Shown piece by piece: positions 54,082-64,000 of a stretch of DNA of 64,000 bases. Origin of the DNA: Sordariomycetes sp. S80-01Y (taxonomy: Eukaryota > Ascomycota > Sordariomycetes); assembly GCA_037042185.1 (NCBI GenBank), contig JAXQJY010000023.1, positions 992,001 through 1,056,000 of the forward strand, in the 5' to 3' direction. Under the pieces are notes generated by a model. That model ran no database searches, was not told the DNA's origin, and saw nothing but the letters and a program-made list of their open reading frames with translations. Position 1 is the stretch's first letter; each line of letters begins with the position of its first letter. The position numbers were made by a program, and so were the translations under genes.

Positions 54082-55476
54082 ATGGCCGCCGCCGACACAG
54101 CAGGTCTCAAGAACGTGCTCACGGAGATCATCGAGCACACCATCCAGCTCTCCACTGTCATCCGGCAACATGATCTCAAAGAGCCCAACTGGGACCAGGA
54201 CTCGCCGGATGACTACAAAAAGCTGCCTGGCGACGTCTTCATGAAGCGTCAGCAGCTGGTTGATCTGCTGCAGGACATGATCTGGCTGGTCCAGGGTCCT
54301 ACGGAGAGCGTCTTTGCTCTGGGACATGGCGTCCGTCCCCGGCTACCCATCCGTATATGAGTCGTGCTAACACTTGAATAGTCCCTAGTTGACGGCATGA
54401 CGCTCGATACTCTCAACTACTTCAACTTCTGGCATGCTGTTCCCCTCGAAGGCTCAGCATCCTACGACGAGATTGCCGAACAGGTCGACCTCCCCGAGGA
54501 AGTCTGCCGTCGCCTCCTGGAACACGCCCTCACCCTCCGTCTGTTCGCCCAGGTCGAGCCCGCATCCCCCAAGTCCCGCATCTGCCACTCAGCTCGCTCG
54601 GCTGTCTTTGCGCGTGCTTCCGGCCTTCGCGCCGTCCTGACCACGATGATGGACAACGCGGCGCCTCCGCTGGCCTGCCTGCCGCGGGCGCTGAACAGGA
54701 GCGCCAGGGGGAAGAGGGAGCTCAGCCGGGACTTCAAGGACAATGCGTGGACTTTTGCGCACAGCGGCGGTCTGCTGGGCAAGTACGAGGACAGCTGGGC
54801 CATGATCGAGGATGACGGTGAGGGGGACGAGAAGGGCTGGAGGCAGAAGGACATGGTCGAGGGCATGCGGTGGATCAAGAACGGGCTGAAGACCAACGAG
54901 CTGCTGCTCAATATGACGGACTGGACGGCGGCGGGGGAGGCTGCTACCGTCGTCGACATCGGTGGCTCAGGAGGTCACGACATGATCGAGCTGGCTGAGA
55001 AATACCCCGGCATGAGAATCGACGTTCAGGACCTCCCCAAGTGCCGACCCGACTTCGACGCAACCATGCCCGCAGCGCTCAAGGACCGCGTCACCTTCAC
55101 GGCCCACGACTTCTTCCAGCCCCAGCCGGTGCAGGCGGACTTCTTCCTCATCAAGTTCACCATCTACGACTGGCCCAAGCCCAAGGCCGTCGAGATCCTG
55201 CGCAGCCTGATCCCCGCGCTCAAGCCGGGCTCCAAGATCCTCTTCATGGACTTTGTCGGCAAGCCGACGCCGGAGGGCGTGGTGCTGCCGCGGACGCTGA
55301 GGAAGACGCAGACGGGCAGTGACGTCCGACTCATGGCCATGTTTGGGCACAGCGAGCGGACGACGGACGACTACAGGGACCTGTTCGCCGAGGCGGATGG
55401 GCGGTTTGAGGTGACCAGGGTGGATGACGAGACGAAGCCGCCGGTGTTGATGATGGAGGTGACATGGCGGGGATAG
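54082..55476 (+). CDS. class I SAM-dependent O-methyltransferase (COMT/Methyltransf_2 type)
   Basis: Two exons, 54082-54330 and 54382-55476 (51-nt intron with a GTGCTAAC branch site), give 447 residues. The N-terminal helical part contains the winged-helix dimerisation fold of fungal O-methyltransferases: MTLDTLNYFNFWHAVP, then YDEIAEQVDLPEEVCRRLLE and RICHSARSAVFARAS. The SAM-binding motif I is VVDIGGSGGHDMIELAEKYP at about 272-291, followed by MRIDVQDLP (acidic residue for the ribose) and VTFTAHDFFQPQPVQADFFL. LIKFTIYDWPKPKAVEILRS replaces the usual LRxxxHDW with IYDW, so the catalytic His position appears to be Tyr. Known role: methylation of hydroxyl groups on aromatic secondary metabolites. 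The donor is GTCCGT, less common than its neighbours. Confidence 0.88.
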
Positions 55477-56917
55477 ATGGCTTGATGCTGCTGCTGCTAC
55501 TTATTTGAGTGTCATTTTCGTATGTGCAATGTATTGTTATCAACATGAGGGACTGAGTTCTGTTGCCGTCTATTGTTCACGTCCACGGTGGTGCTCATCA
55601 GGACTCCGGCGCTAGACAGGGGAGCTGGATGCTCGCACCCAAATGCCATCTTGGCAAGAGCTTGTTTAACCCAAGGTGAACGAACGGCTCGAGCTCAGGC
55701 GACAACCAAGTGCGCCTCTCAGCTTTATCCGCGTACTCCGTAGTCGACGCCCAATCTCCTCGCTTACACCAAGGCCTGGCGGGTTGCTTAGCGAGCACGG
55801 TGGGCCGCGTTTCACGCGACGCTCAGACGACGTTTCGAGAATGGCAGGCTCAGAAAGGCCTGATGCCTGCACCTGGAGGGCCTTTGACTGACGGTGTTGG
55901 GACGTTTCAGGCCCGGGGGGCTGCTGTTTGGGCAGTGATTGTCGGTCACGGGAGAGAGAGAGTCCGAGAGGCGTGCGGAGGTTGCATCTGGCAACGGACG
56001 GGGCGTCAAAGTGCCGAGAGGGCGGCGACGGTGGATCAAGCGATGACTGCTTAGTGCTATTTAGTTGTAGTAGTAGGATGTCTGATGCTGGATGTAGAAG
56101 GTGACGTGAGGTGCGGTGGATGACGCCGAGTTGGATGGAGATGGTGGTAAAGGACAGATGCCACCATGCCATCGCTGTAGGTAGAGGGGACCACCACTGG
56201 CAGCACCGGCACCTGCACCAGCACCTGCAGGGCACCTACAGCGCACCACACAGGGCACCGTATGCCCCTGATCGGCGCTGCAGGTCCCCATCGCGTCTCC
56301 TCGCACCTCTCGCCCAACCGATCCATCTCTGTCTGATCCTTTGTTTCACCGCAGCCGTTCCTTTGTCTCTGCCTGTCGACAGCTGCTCACAGGCGTCCAG
56401 CACCTGCAGACACCTGCTGAGCTGCTCAGCCGCCTGCCAACCACCTGCCCCCAGCAGTCCGCGATCAGCATCCCATCTCCCCCTTCTCGCTCACGCTAGA
56501 CGCGGCAACCTCCTTCACTCATTCCATGACCCCCCGTCCCCATGCCTTGAAACGCCGAAAAGAGACCAGCCGCTGCTATTCACGAATCGGCAGCAGCTGC
56601 CGGCCATGTGCTCGGACTTTTCGTGAGGTGGCCATGACAATGGGAACTGGTCGCGATATATAGTCGCGTGTTGCGCCTCACCCTCATCCTCCACTCTCTC
56701 TCTCCAGCTCAGTCTAACTCACTGGACCACATTCCTTCTATTTTCTTCATTCCGTTTTGCAGACAGACCTTTTGACAAGGCTGACTCCGTTCGCTGTCCT
56801 TTTCGACCTGTTCATATTCTTCTGACCTTCGCTGCTGGCACGCGTCTCCAACCTCACCACCACCACCACCCTGAAACCCGCCGAACTCAGGTATCACCAA
56901 CAGCCTCAACCGCCGCC
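55477..56917. other. intergenic spacer and lactonase-like gene promoter
   Basis: About 1.44 kb. A TATA-like GCGATATATAG lies at about 56652-56662 and a pyrimidine-rich leader follows (about 56685-56900). Frames such as 55666-56235 minus and 56111-56626 plus overlap each other and have no domain. Confidence 0.45.
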
Positions 56918-58087
56918 ATGAAGATTCCCTTCAAGCCCGTCGCCATCCGCGCCGCCGCCAGCATGCCCACCACCCTGGGCAAGCGCGCCTTCGTCAACGA
57001 CTCTCAGCCCACCGTCCTCATGGCCACCACCGGCCAGATCCAGCTCGCCACCTATGACGGCTCCGCCTTCACCAACACCATGAACGCCACCGTCACGGGC
57101 GCGCCCACCTGGGTCGAATTTGTCGAGCCCAACAAGCTCTACGCCGTGGACGAGTGGGGCTCCGACATGAGGCTGTACCACCTCGAGCTTCAGGGCGAGA
57201 ACGGCACGGGGCCTACTCTGTCGCCTCAGCCTGTGGCTTCCGCCCAGGGTAGCTCAGGTGTCGTCCACCTCGAGTTCACCCAGGACAAGACCCGCATGGT
57301 TGGAGCTGCCTACGGAAACGGCTCCATCGACGTATGGGACACCACCGGTGACCAGCTCAAGCTCATCACCACCATCAAGTCCGAGGGCGAGCCAGGTCCC
57401 GTCAAGCCCAACCAGGAGACGGCCCACCCTCACCAGGCCGTCCTCGAGCCCTCTGGGCGCTACTTTGCCGTCAACGACCTGGGCACCGACGAGATCCTCA
57501 TCATCGACTCCGCGGGCGATGCCTGGGAGGTTGTCAACACCGTCCCTACCCCTGCTGGCTGCGGCCCCCGCCACGGCGTCTTCTATGGTGCCTCGGCCGA
57601 AGCCAGCGAGGCCAGCCACTACCTTGTCGTCTGCGAGCTGTCCAACACGGTCATCTCGTACGCTCTGACCTACGAGGACGCCTCCCTCACCTTCACCGAG
57701 GCTGGCCAGGCCTCGACCTTTGCCGGTGAAGCCCCCGAGGGTGCCGCCGCCGGCGAGCTCGCCCTCGCCTCGGACAACACCAACCTCTACGCCTCCAACC
57801 GTCTCACCGGCGGCGAGTCGGACTCGATTGCTCACTTCACCGTCACCGACGGCGTGCCCACGCTCGTCGATGAGAAGTCCACCCACGGCACTCTTCCCCG
57901 CATGTTCAGCCTGAGCACCTCCGAGGATGAGATCTTCATTGGAAACCAAAACGGCCCCGAGGCTGTGGTCGCGCTGAAGAGGACCGCGGACGGCGAGGTT
58001 GCGGACTCGCCGGCTGCCAGCCTGCCGCTGTCTGAGTTTGGCGGCGGCGAGGGCTTCGGACCCGCTTACATCAAGCAGATCAGGTGA
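56918..58087 (+). CDS. lactonase-type seven-bladed beta-propeller protein
   Basis: A single exon of 389 residues that reads as repeated beta-propeller blades. PTVLMATTGQIQLATYDGSA opens blade one. WVEFVEPNKLYAVDEWGSDM, GVVHLEFTQDKTRMVGAAYG, HQAVLEPSGRYFAVNDLGTD and GPRHGVFYGASAEASEASHY follow, the last with the Arg-His pair seen in 6-phosphogluconolactonase/YbhE-like enzymes. Then come GELALASDNTNLYASNRLTG, LPRMFSLSTSEDEIFIGNQN and the end GGEGFGPAYIKQI. This matches the Pfam lactonase (Lactonase, 7-bladed beta-propeller) pattern and the usual ~380-residue length. Known members hydrolyse 6-phosphogluconolactone or carboxy-cis,cis-muconate lactone; the substrate here is unassigned. There is no clear signal peptide. 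Confidence 0.88.
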   Translation: MKIPFKPVAIRAAASMPTTLGKRAFVNDSQPTVLMATTGQIQLATYDGSAFTNTMNATVTGAPTWVEFVEPNKLYAVDEWGSDMRLYHLELQGENGTGPTLSPQPVASAQGSSGVVHLEFTQDKTRMVGAAYGNGSIDVWDTTGDQLKLITTIKSEGEPGPVKPNQETAHPHQAVLEPSGRYFAVNDLGTDEILIIDSAGDAWEVVNTVPTPAGCGPRHGVFYGASAEASEASHYLVVCELSNTVISYALTYEDASLTFTEAGQASTFAGEAPEGAAAGELALASDNTNLYASNRLTGGESDSIAHFTVTDGVPTLVDEKSTHGTLPRMFSLSTSEDEIFIGNQNGPEAVVALKRTADGEVADSPAASLPLSEFGGGEGFGPAYIKQIR

Positions 58088-58729
58088 TTTGATGAGGGGG
58101 GGTTAGATGTATATATTCAAAAGACTTGTCAACAGCATCCTCGACTTTGCGTAATCAAGTTGTGAAACTGAGTGACATGTATGTCGGTTGCCACGGGGCT
58201 GTCATCTCGGCGCATGACGACTTACATGATGCAGGGCTCGGATCCATCCGACGCAAGCCATCCAGCCAATGCTCGGGCGGTTGTGAATGCCTCAGAAAAT
58301 TTCCAAAGAGCACAGATTGCCAGCAGCGATCCGTGCGGAAAAATCCTCAATGGGACTGGGCAAAGTGAGCTGCGTGGGTTGGGGTCTCTGATGCCGATTG
58401 CCTATTCGGGACGCCCCTCACGATGTAAGTGAGCGGCCTGGACCTCAGAACTCAACCCCTTTTCAACGACAAGCCGCCTCCGCTCCATTGGTGCTGAGAA
58501 ATGTGTTCTTCTCATTATAATTACTTCAAGAAGAAATGAGAGTGGCTTTGCTTGCGTCTTGGCTCAATAGCTAACCATGAGGAGGTCGGACGAGCTAAAC
58601 AAATACCATGCATTCGCATCCGGCGTCAAGTCACGCAACGCAAGAAATCCCACCTTTTCCCCATTAATGAAGCTTGCAGTTCCTTAATAAATCATTTGCG
58701 GCGCCTGAATGTCATTTTTCTCCGCGTTG
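58088..58729. other. intergenic spacer
   Basis: About 640 bases between the beta-propeller gene and the aldehyde dehydrogenase relic. No frame or repeat is supported. Confidence 0.4.
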
Positions 58730-59360
58730 CTTAACGATCCCGGTCTTTTCGTCGACAAGAGCTACATCAACGGCGCGGAGCGGCTCGGCTGGCTCGGCTG
58801 GTAGGCGAAGTGAAGAAGCTGCGCGTGGGCAACGACGCCGACGAGGGCGTCACCCACGGGCCCCTCACGACGAGCGTGGCCAAAGTGAAGGAGCACGTCC
58901 AGAACGCCGTCTGCCCCGTTTCGGCCTCAACTTCTTCGAGCTGACCGTGCTGGGGGAATTTGGATGACGGCACGAAGGTGATGGGCGAGGAGACCTTCGG
59001 ACCTCTGGCGGCGCCGGCCAGGTTCAAGACCGAGGACGAGGTGATCAGAAGAGCCAACGAGGTCAAAGTTGGGCTCGCCTCGTACATTATGACTTCTGAC
59101 CTCACGAGGCACCACCGGGTGTCTGAGAGGCTGGAGTTCGGCATGGTGGCTGTCAACACCGGTGTGATATCAGACAGCGCCGCTCCGTAAGTTGAGAAGG
59201 TCCACTGCGCAGATGAAATGCTCACAATATTCGCAGTTTCGGCGGTATCAAGCACTCAGGGTGGGGCAAGGAGGGAAGCAAGTATGGTTGTGACGACTAC
59301 ATGGCTCTGAAGACGGGCATTGCCGACGGCATCAATACGGTTTACGGCAGTCATTTGTGA
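58730..59360 (+). pseudogene. aldehyde dehydrogenase relic (succinate-semialdehyde dehydrogenase-like)
   Basis: A host gene remnant. At 58730-58783 the frame reads LNDPGLFVDKSYINGAE, an SSADH-type N terminus. It then jumps, with a change of frame, to VGEVKKLRVGNDADEGVTHG and GPLTTSVAKVKEHVQNAV (58801-58910), which in intact enzymes lies some 250-300 residues further on. After another frame change come NFFELTVLG and DDGTKVMGEETFGPLA (about 58930-59015). Then RRANEVKVGLASYIMTSDL, EFGMVAVNTGVISDSAAP and, across an intron at 59187-59236 with intact GTAAGT and CAG signals, FGGIKHSGWGKEGSKYG to the stop at 59360. The central cofactor and catalytic segments (Glu and Cys active-site regions) are absent, so no working enzyme can be made. 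Confidence 0.8.
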
Positions 59361-60729
59361 TTATGGAGGGTTTATGGGTAGCGTGGAGCACTTTTGGGCA
59401 TCGAAGGCATATTGGAAGAACAAGGGTTAGACGTGTCTTGGGCTGTCAACTCGAAACCGGCTTACCAACAGCATCATGGACTGAACAGGCCACGGAGTCA
59501 ATTTATGAGATATATTGCATACTTATGTCTTGAGGTACAACCTAATAGACAGTTTCAGGCGGGAATGAATTTTGGGCTTCATACAGCTGAAGATCCTCCG
59601 TGCGTCGGTTGCCAACTAAGCCAGGAGGTTGGACTGCAAACGAGCTTCGCCCCAATAGAGCAAGGTGGGTAAATAGTGATAGTCTGGTCTATCTTTTTGA
59701 TGGTCGAGTTAATGCACCGCATTATTCAGGCTTTAGAGGCAATTGTGGATGCCACCAACCCGGCTGTTATCTCGCTGGCCTGGTGCTGGGAGAAGGTGGA
59801 TGTGACGAACCCAGGAGCTCCGAGCCACTCGTCAAAGATTGCTGGCAGAGTAGGCCTTACGGCCCACAGAGAAGCCCCAATGTAACATATATGTTCAAGA
59901 TGAAGCCTATATGGCTCGGTTACTGATTTCATATCATGGCACAAGATGGTCTTCGGGGAAGAAACCTGGTGGCCGATATGCTGTCGGGACACGATACAGG
60001 ATGCCTGCTTCCACCCACTCACTCGGACTTCACATAAGTGGCACTGAAATATAAAGGAATTATGGGATAATCTATAGCCAGCTTTGATTGGCGAAGACTG
60101 CGATCTTGCTCTGGGCTGTCAGTCCATGCAGCCAGCCAAGCCCGGGTTTCCTTGGAGAGAGCCTACCCCACTACAGCCTAAGCTTCGAAGCGACCTGAAG
60201 TACCAGAAAACCAGAAGATTCTTATTCACCAGGTTTCGGTGGAGCTGTAACCATAAGAAATTACAAGTCTTGCGCGAACTGCGCCGTGCACCGGTCAGCC
60301 TCACCCTGAAACGCTCTGAAGTTACTATGGTTTTCAAGGGCACCACAAAGGGGCGAGGTCCTGCCTTTTCCAAGATCAAAAGGTTGTGGCTAGAGGCTTA
60401 GTCGTAAATCCTCGGCTGGCTTCCTTACCACCTGCAACCGGAAGTTGTGACTAGCTGCTGTTAGGACATGCCACCGCCTTGGTCTAGGAAAGAGAGGTAA
60501 GCCATTCACGAACGCCGTCACGAGCCCAGGCATAAGGATAGAAAAGCTTGAATCATGAAATCAATTGTAGTGTAGTTAAATCGTAAACTATCGCCCTCGT
60601 TGTGGACTTTCGTGAAATAAAAATCTGTCTAACCCTCAATGCATTCGCTATGCTAAGCACGCCGGCCGTCAAATCCATCCAAGCTCCAAACGATTCAATT
60701 TCAGCACCCACGCCCCGCAGGACAGCCCA
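59361..60729. other. gene-free interval
   Basis: About 1.37 kb downstream of the ALDH relic. It contains small frames (59394-59672, 60084-60401 plus) that match nothing I recognise. No terminal repeats or tRNA were found. It may be decayed sequence associated with the relic. Confidence 0.35.
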
Positions 60730-61693
60730 TCAGTTGATCTCCATCTTGCGGATCATGTCCCTGTCCCACGCGGTCCTGCTGCCGGCGTCGGGGCCTAGGA
60801 TCGACGAGATGCTCGTCTTGTCCTGCGAGATCCACTCCCGGCTCTCGCTGACGGGGCTGGCGGACGGGGTGATGGGGCTCTGGTTCTGCTGGGAGCAGCA
60901 CCGGCCGGACTTCCACGCCTTCTCGAGGGTCGCGGGCGCGGCGTTGTGGCCGTACTCGCTCGCGATGGCGGCCCAGAAGGTGTTGCGGTGGGCGGCGTAG
61001 ACGGCGTGCAGACGCGCGAGGTCGACGTGGTTGGCGTTGTGCGAGGGCGCCGACACGGACGGGAGGGAGGTGTCGAGCTTCAGAGACTGACGCTGCATGC
61101 TCGGGTGCTCGAACATGGGCAGCATCCTCTGCCCCTCGGGGTAGCCGCGGGACTGCTCATGTGGAGGCGAGGGGGTGTTGGGCTTGGGGAGAAGGGCGGG
61201 GAGCTTGGGGGACGATCCGGACATGATGCTCGGCAGACGGACGCCGTCACCGGGTGAGGGTGCCATGCCGTCGAGCTGAGAGGACGGGCTCATCCTGCTG
61301 TCAGGGCCGACAGAGCGCTCGCGGAAGAGGTGCGAGTAGTCCGTCTGGACCGAAGAGCACGACAGGTTACGCTTGCGGCGGTTGCTGCCGTGAGAGATCT
61401 GGTGGTAGTGCAGCCGGCAGGCCAGCTCAGTCTTGTTCAGATGCGCGGCGATGTGCTTGTACGGCATCTTCTGCTGACGAGTCTGGAGCAGGTAGGCTTC
61501 CTAGGAACTGTTAGTATTTTGAAACAGACGTAGTGGGCTTGAACCATGAGCTTACCTCGCTGTCACTCCACGCACGGCCACCACCGGTCGACAGTGACTT
61601 TCGGTGCTTGTTGGCGGCGGGCTTTTGGCGCAGAGGCGCCTCCTGGGAAGGTGTGTACATGATGTTGGTGAGCTCCATGGGGACTGGTGACAT
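60730..61693 (-). CDS. SANT/Myb-like helix-turn-helix protein
   Basis: Two exons, 61693-61556 and 61500-60730 (55-nt intron with an ACTAAC branch site), give 302 residues. A single SANT/Myb-like domain spans the junction at about residues 39-77: GRAWSDSEEAYLLQTRQQKM, then PYKHIAAHLNKTELACRLHY followed by HQISHGSNRRKR, the fungal form with a Trp at the first helix. The remainder is disordered, Pro/Ser-rich. A conserved-looking helical patch follows near the C terminus (VDLARLHAVYAAHRNTFWAA, IASEYGHNAAPATLEKAWKS), which could be a second Myb-like or dimerisation unit. Inferred role: a DNA-binding regulator, target unknown. The ATG at 61693 is the first in the frame; the open frame upstream uses only non-ATG codons. 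Confidence 0.82.
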
Positions 61694-64000
61694 GCTGTCG
61701 TATTTGTAGATGAGGCAACGAGAACCGGCTGTTGCAATGTCGAGTGAGAGGTGTATTAAGTATCCCGGGCGCCTGTCCGCTTGAGAGAGAATGTTTTTGT
61801 GCGTCTTGTGTGTATTAAGTAGGTCCAGCCGTAAGTAACTTGAGCGAGCGATGATCGTAGAAGACGTGTCCAAGTATTAGGAAGTGGGAGCAGCCAGCTG
61901 CAGTGAGAAAGAAGGTATAAAGAACAAAACACACACACACACTTAGAAACCAACGGACGTAAACGCTGCGGGTATCATGAACGAACGAAGCTTGAGGGAA
62001 AACACAACGAAAACTCCAGGATGCACCGTCAGGAAGGACCCTAGATATAATAAACTTTTACCGCCCCCCTCTGTTCTTGGAGAACGAGCTTGGGGTGTTC
62101 TTGTGATGTGCGGCCTCTGCAACAGCCGTGACCGGGGTGTGTCCCGTGTGGGACGCGTGGGTTGGGTCGATGTGTCACCGCCCAGCAGGCGGCTGGAGAG
62201 GGCCCGGCTGTTTTGCGCAGAGGGCGGCTGCCTCTGTTTGATGTAGGGCTTGCTTCGTAAAGTGTTTCTGCTGTCTGGTCTGCCAAACGGCGACGAGACT
62301 CGGACTTGGCTCATCCGGTCATGGAAGTGTTCGGCAGTTGTCACAACGGAGGAGAGGCTATAGCTCAGGTGGCCTATAGACAGGCAGGAGCCGTGATAGT
62401 TGATAGAAGCAAATAACCAGGAGCTATTATTTCTTCAAGATGCAATATTTGTTCACAGCAACATCCGGCCCGAGCGAGTCTCGAGGAGCAACACATGTCT
62501 GAGCTGTAGCGCGAGGACCTCATGTAAGTCATCCTCCTCGTGAGCTAGCGACGCAGATACTCAACACCAAACCAACGATCTCGACTTAGACGGGACGGAA
62601 GACACACAGGCTCTGCAGCTCGAGCGAACCGCCGCATCGTCATGTGCGTCAGAGCTGCACCCTTCGAAACGACAACGGCCTGTCCGGCGGCGCCCATGAT
62701 TGGCCGCCTGGCGGAGCAACGGGGGGCCGACCGTTTAGATAGCGGTTGCCAGTTTCTCATTCCGGTCGGCAGATGATACTGCGTTCGACCCCCAGGGGTT
62801 CTGAGCGGTTGGGTTTCGGGGATTTTGGGTGTTGGAGCGAATGGGGCGCTGAGCTCGTATGCAGGTCCCTGAGACACCGCCAATGCGGGCTTGCTTGCCG
62901 ATCTTGGCTTAAGCTCAAGGTTGGGTTACAGGGAAGGCCTCTCCTTGAATGCCGCCCTGTCACTGCGCCAGACGAGGCTGATAAGAGGCAATTTGATATA
63001 TCAAAGACACAGGCCACCTTTGGGGTTGACATTACTAAAATGCGGCTCTGACTTCCGCTCTCTCCTGGCCATAGGTGATTTCGCTCCGCCGAGTGGCTTC
63101 GTCTCGTGTTGACCGACCCCTGCTGTCTGGGGTTTTCAACCCCTGTCTGCCATGTCGCGATACCCGCTTTGGGCCGTGGGCCGTCCACGCCGCCCCTGAA
63201 ACCCACTAGCCCCTCGATGCGATTTCATCAGCGTGTCAGCCACGCTGGAGGGAGACCCCGCGGTAGTCTCTTCGAGGCAGCTCGATGCTCTCGAGGGTGC
63301 TGTGATGTGGTGCCGGGTCAGTTTCTTGAGCCTCAGCATGTGTTTATCCTCCCACTCAAGTTCTAACCTTGGCACGCCCGAGGCGACGCTGGTTTTGGGC
63401 CCCGCGGAGCGTGCTGTTTCCGTGCACGCGCAGAGCTGGTGAGACTCTGGCTCTGGGCGTTTGCGTCTCATAGATTGTTTTGACTCATGGGAAAGTCTGC
63501 TGGACTCGTCGAGACCCCGAAACGCGCTCAATCGTCGACTTGGGGCGGAGCCGCGGAGTCTTGGATCAGAGGTTGACCGCCCTCGGATGGCGCACCAGCG
63601 CTCGCCCGTCTTGCGTCAAACGGCGCTCTCGAGGTGGACGTGAGCCCTCAGCAATGTGAGTAAACATTTCATTATATATTTAGATTGTACGTGCAGCCAG
63701 ATCCTTGTGGGGGTGTCCATGGAAGCCCCCAATTCTTCTGCCTGTGCTCCAACTCTCGGTCGCAAAGGAGGAAGCCCAAGACGACTCCAAGTAGCCATGC
63801 TCAATTGCAGGCCAAATCATGTTGTACAAAACGAGATATTTATTCCGAAAAGTCCCAGTTTCGCAATGCCGGGTATCATCTGTTGCTGCAAATATCCGAC
63901 GCCTCGCTCCCGGTAAGGAAAGTCATTCTGTCAAGGAAATCAAGTCAGTACTTCCAGACGTCTCCCACAAATGCGAATCTAGAAAATGCAAAGAAGGGAA
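61694..64000. other. promoter of SANT gene and gene-free window end
   Basis: About 2.3 kb with no supported gene. An AC dinucleotide run sits at about 61929-61942. Frames such as 61943-62344 minus and 62757-63206 minus lack domains and overlap plus-strand frames. No repeats or tRNA were recognised up to the end of the window. Confidence 0.4.

Noticed and set aside
59361-60729. Possible transposon remnant near the ALDH relic
   Set aside because: No terminal repeats, target duplications or transposase/polymerase motifs could be found; only unsupported short frames.

Overview
The window looks like a filamentous ascomycete chromosome (Pezizomycotina, most likely Sordariomycetes). Protein-coding genes have short introns (about 47-85 nt, occasionally 180-480 nt) with GTRNGT donors, CTAAC-type branch sites and YAG acceptors. 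There is a GAL4-type Zn2Cys6 factor, a Crh-type wall transglycosylase, a GPI-anchored yapsin-like protease and the typical fungal set of mitochondrial and trafficking genes. Species cannot be fixed from the sequence. I recognise no LTR element, virus copy, DNA transposon, CRISPR array or rRNA gene.

Layout. 0-12 kb: Ran-binding protein 1 (+), YEATS protein Taf14 (+), a large Zn2Cys6 regulator (+) and a long ADF-H actin-binding protein (-). 12-25 kb: PP2C phosphatase (-), Gfo/Idh/MocA oxidoreductase (-), ESCRT-III Vps2 (-), divergent from mitofusin Fzo1 (+), then an adenosine deaminase-like enzyme (-) and Tom22 (-). 24.3-28.6 kb is a long gene-free stretch that ends in a promoter with TATA, Gcn4-type and GATA motifs ahead of NAD-specific glutamate dehydrogenase (+). 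33-45 kb: a Tea4/Bud14-type SH3 polarity protein (+, with an in-frame stop to explain), an MFS sugar porter (+), an aspartic protease (-) and an orphan protein (-). 45-52 kb: an intron-containing tRNA-Lys(UUU) (+), a SANT/Myb protein (+) and a Crh-type GH16 (+). 52-64 kb: an NmrA-like NAD(P)-binding protein (+), an O-methyltransferase (+), a lactonase-fold beta-propeller protein (+), a decayed aldehyde dehydrogenase relic (+), a second SANT/Myb-like protein (-) and 2.3 kb with no supported gene.

How they fit together. Most genes are ordinary housekeeping: nuclear transport, transcription, polarity and actin, mitochondrial fusion and import, endosomal sorting, nitrogen catabolism. Two GPI-anchored secreted proteins (aspartic protease, Crh) act at the cell wall. 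The 52-59 kb tract (NmrA-like, O-methyltransferase, lactonase, ALDH relic) is the only accessory-looking part, and it lacks any backbone synthase. Gene models were built by hand from reading frames and splice signals; exon coordinates are given in each entry. No transcript or database evidence was available. Family names rest on recognition of motifs.
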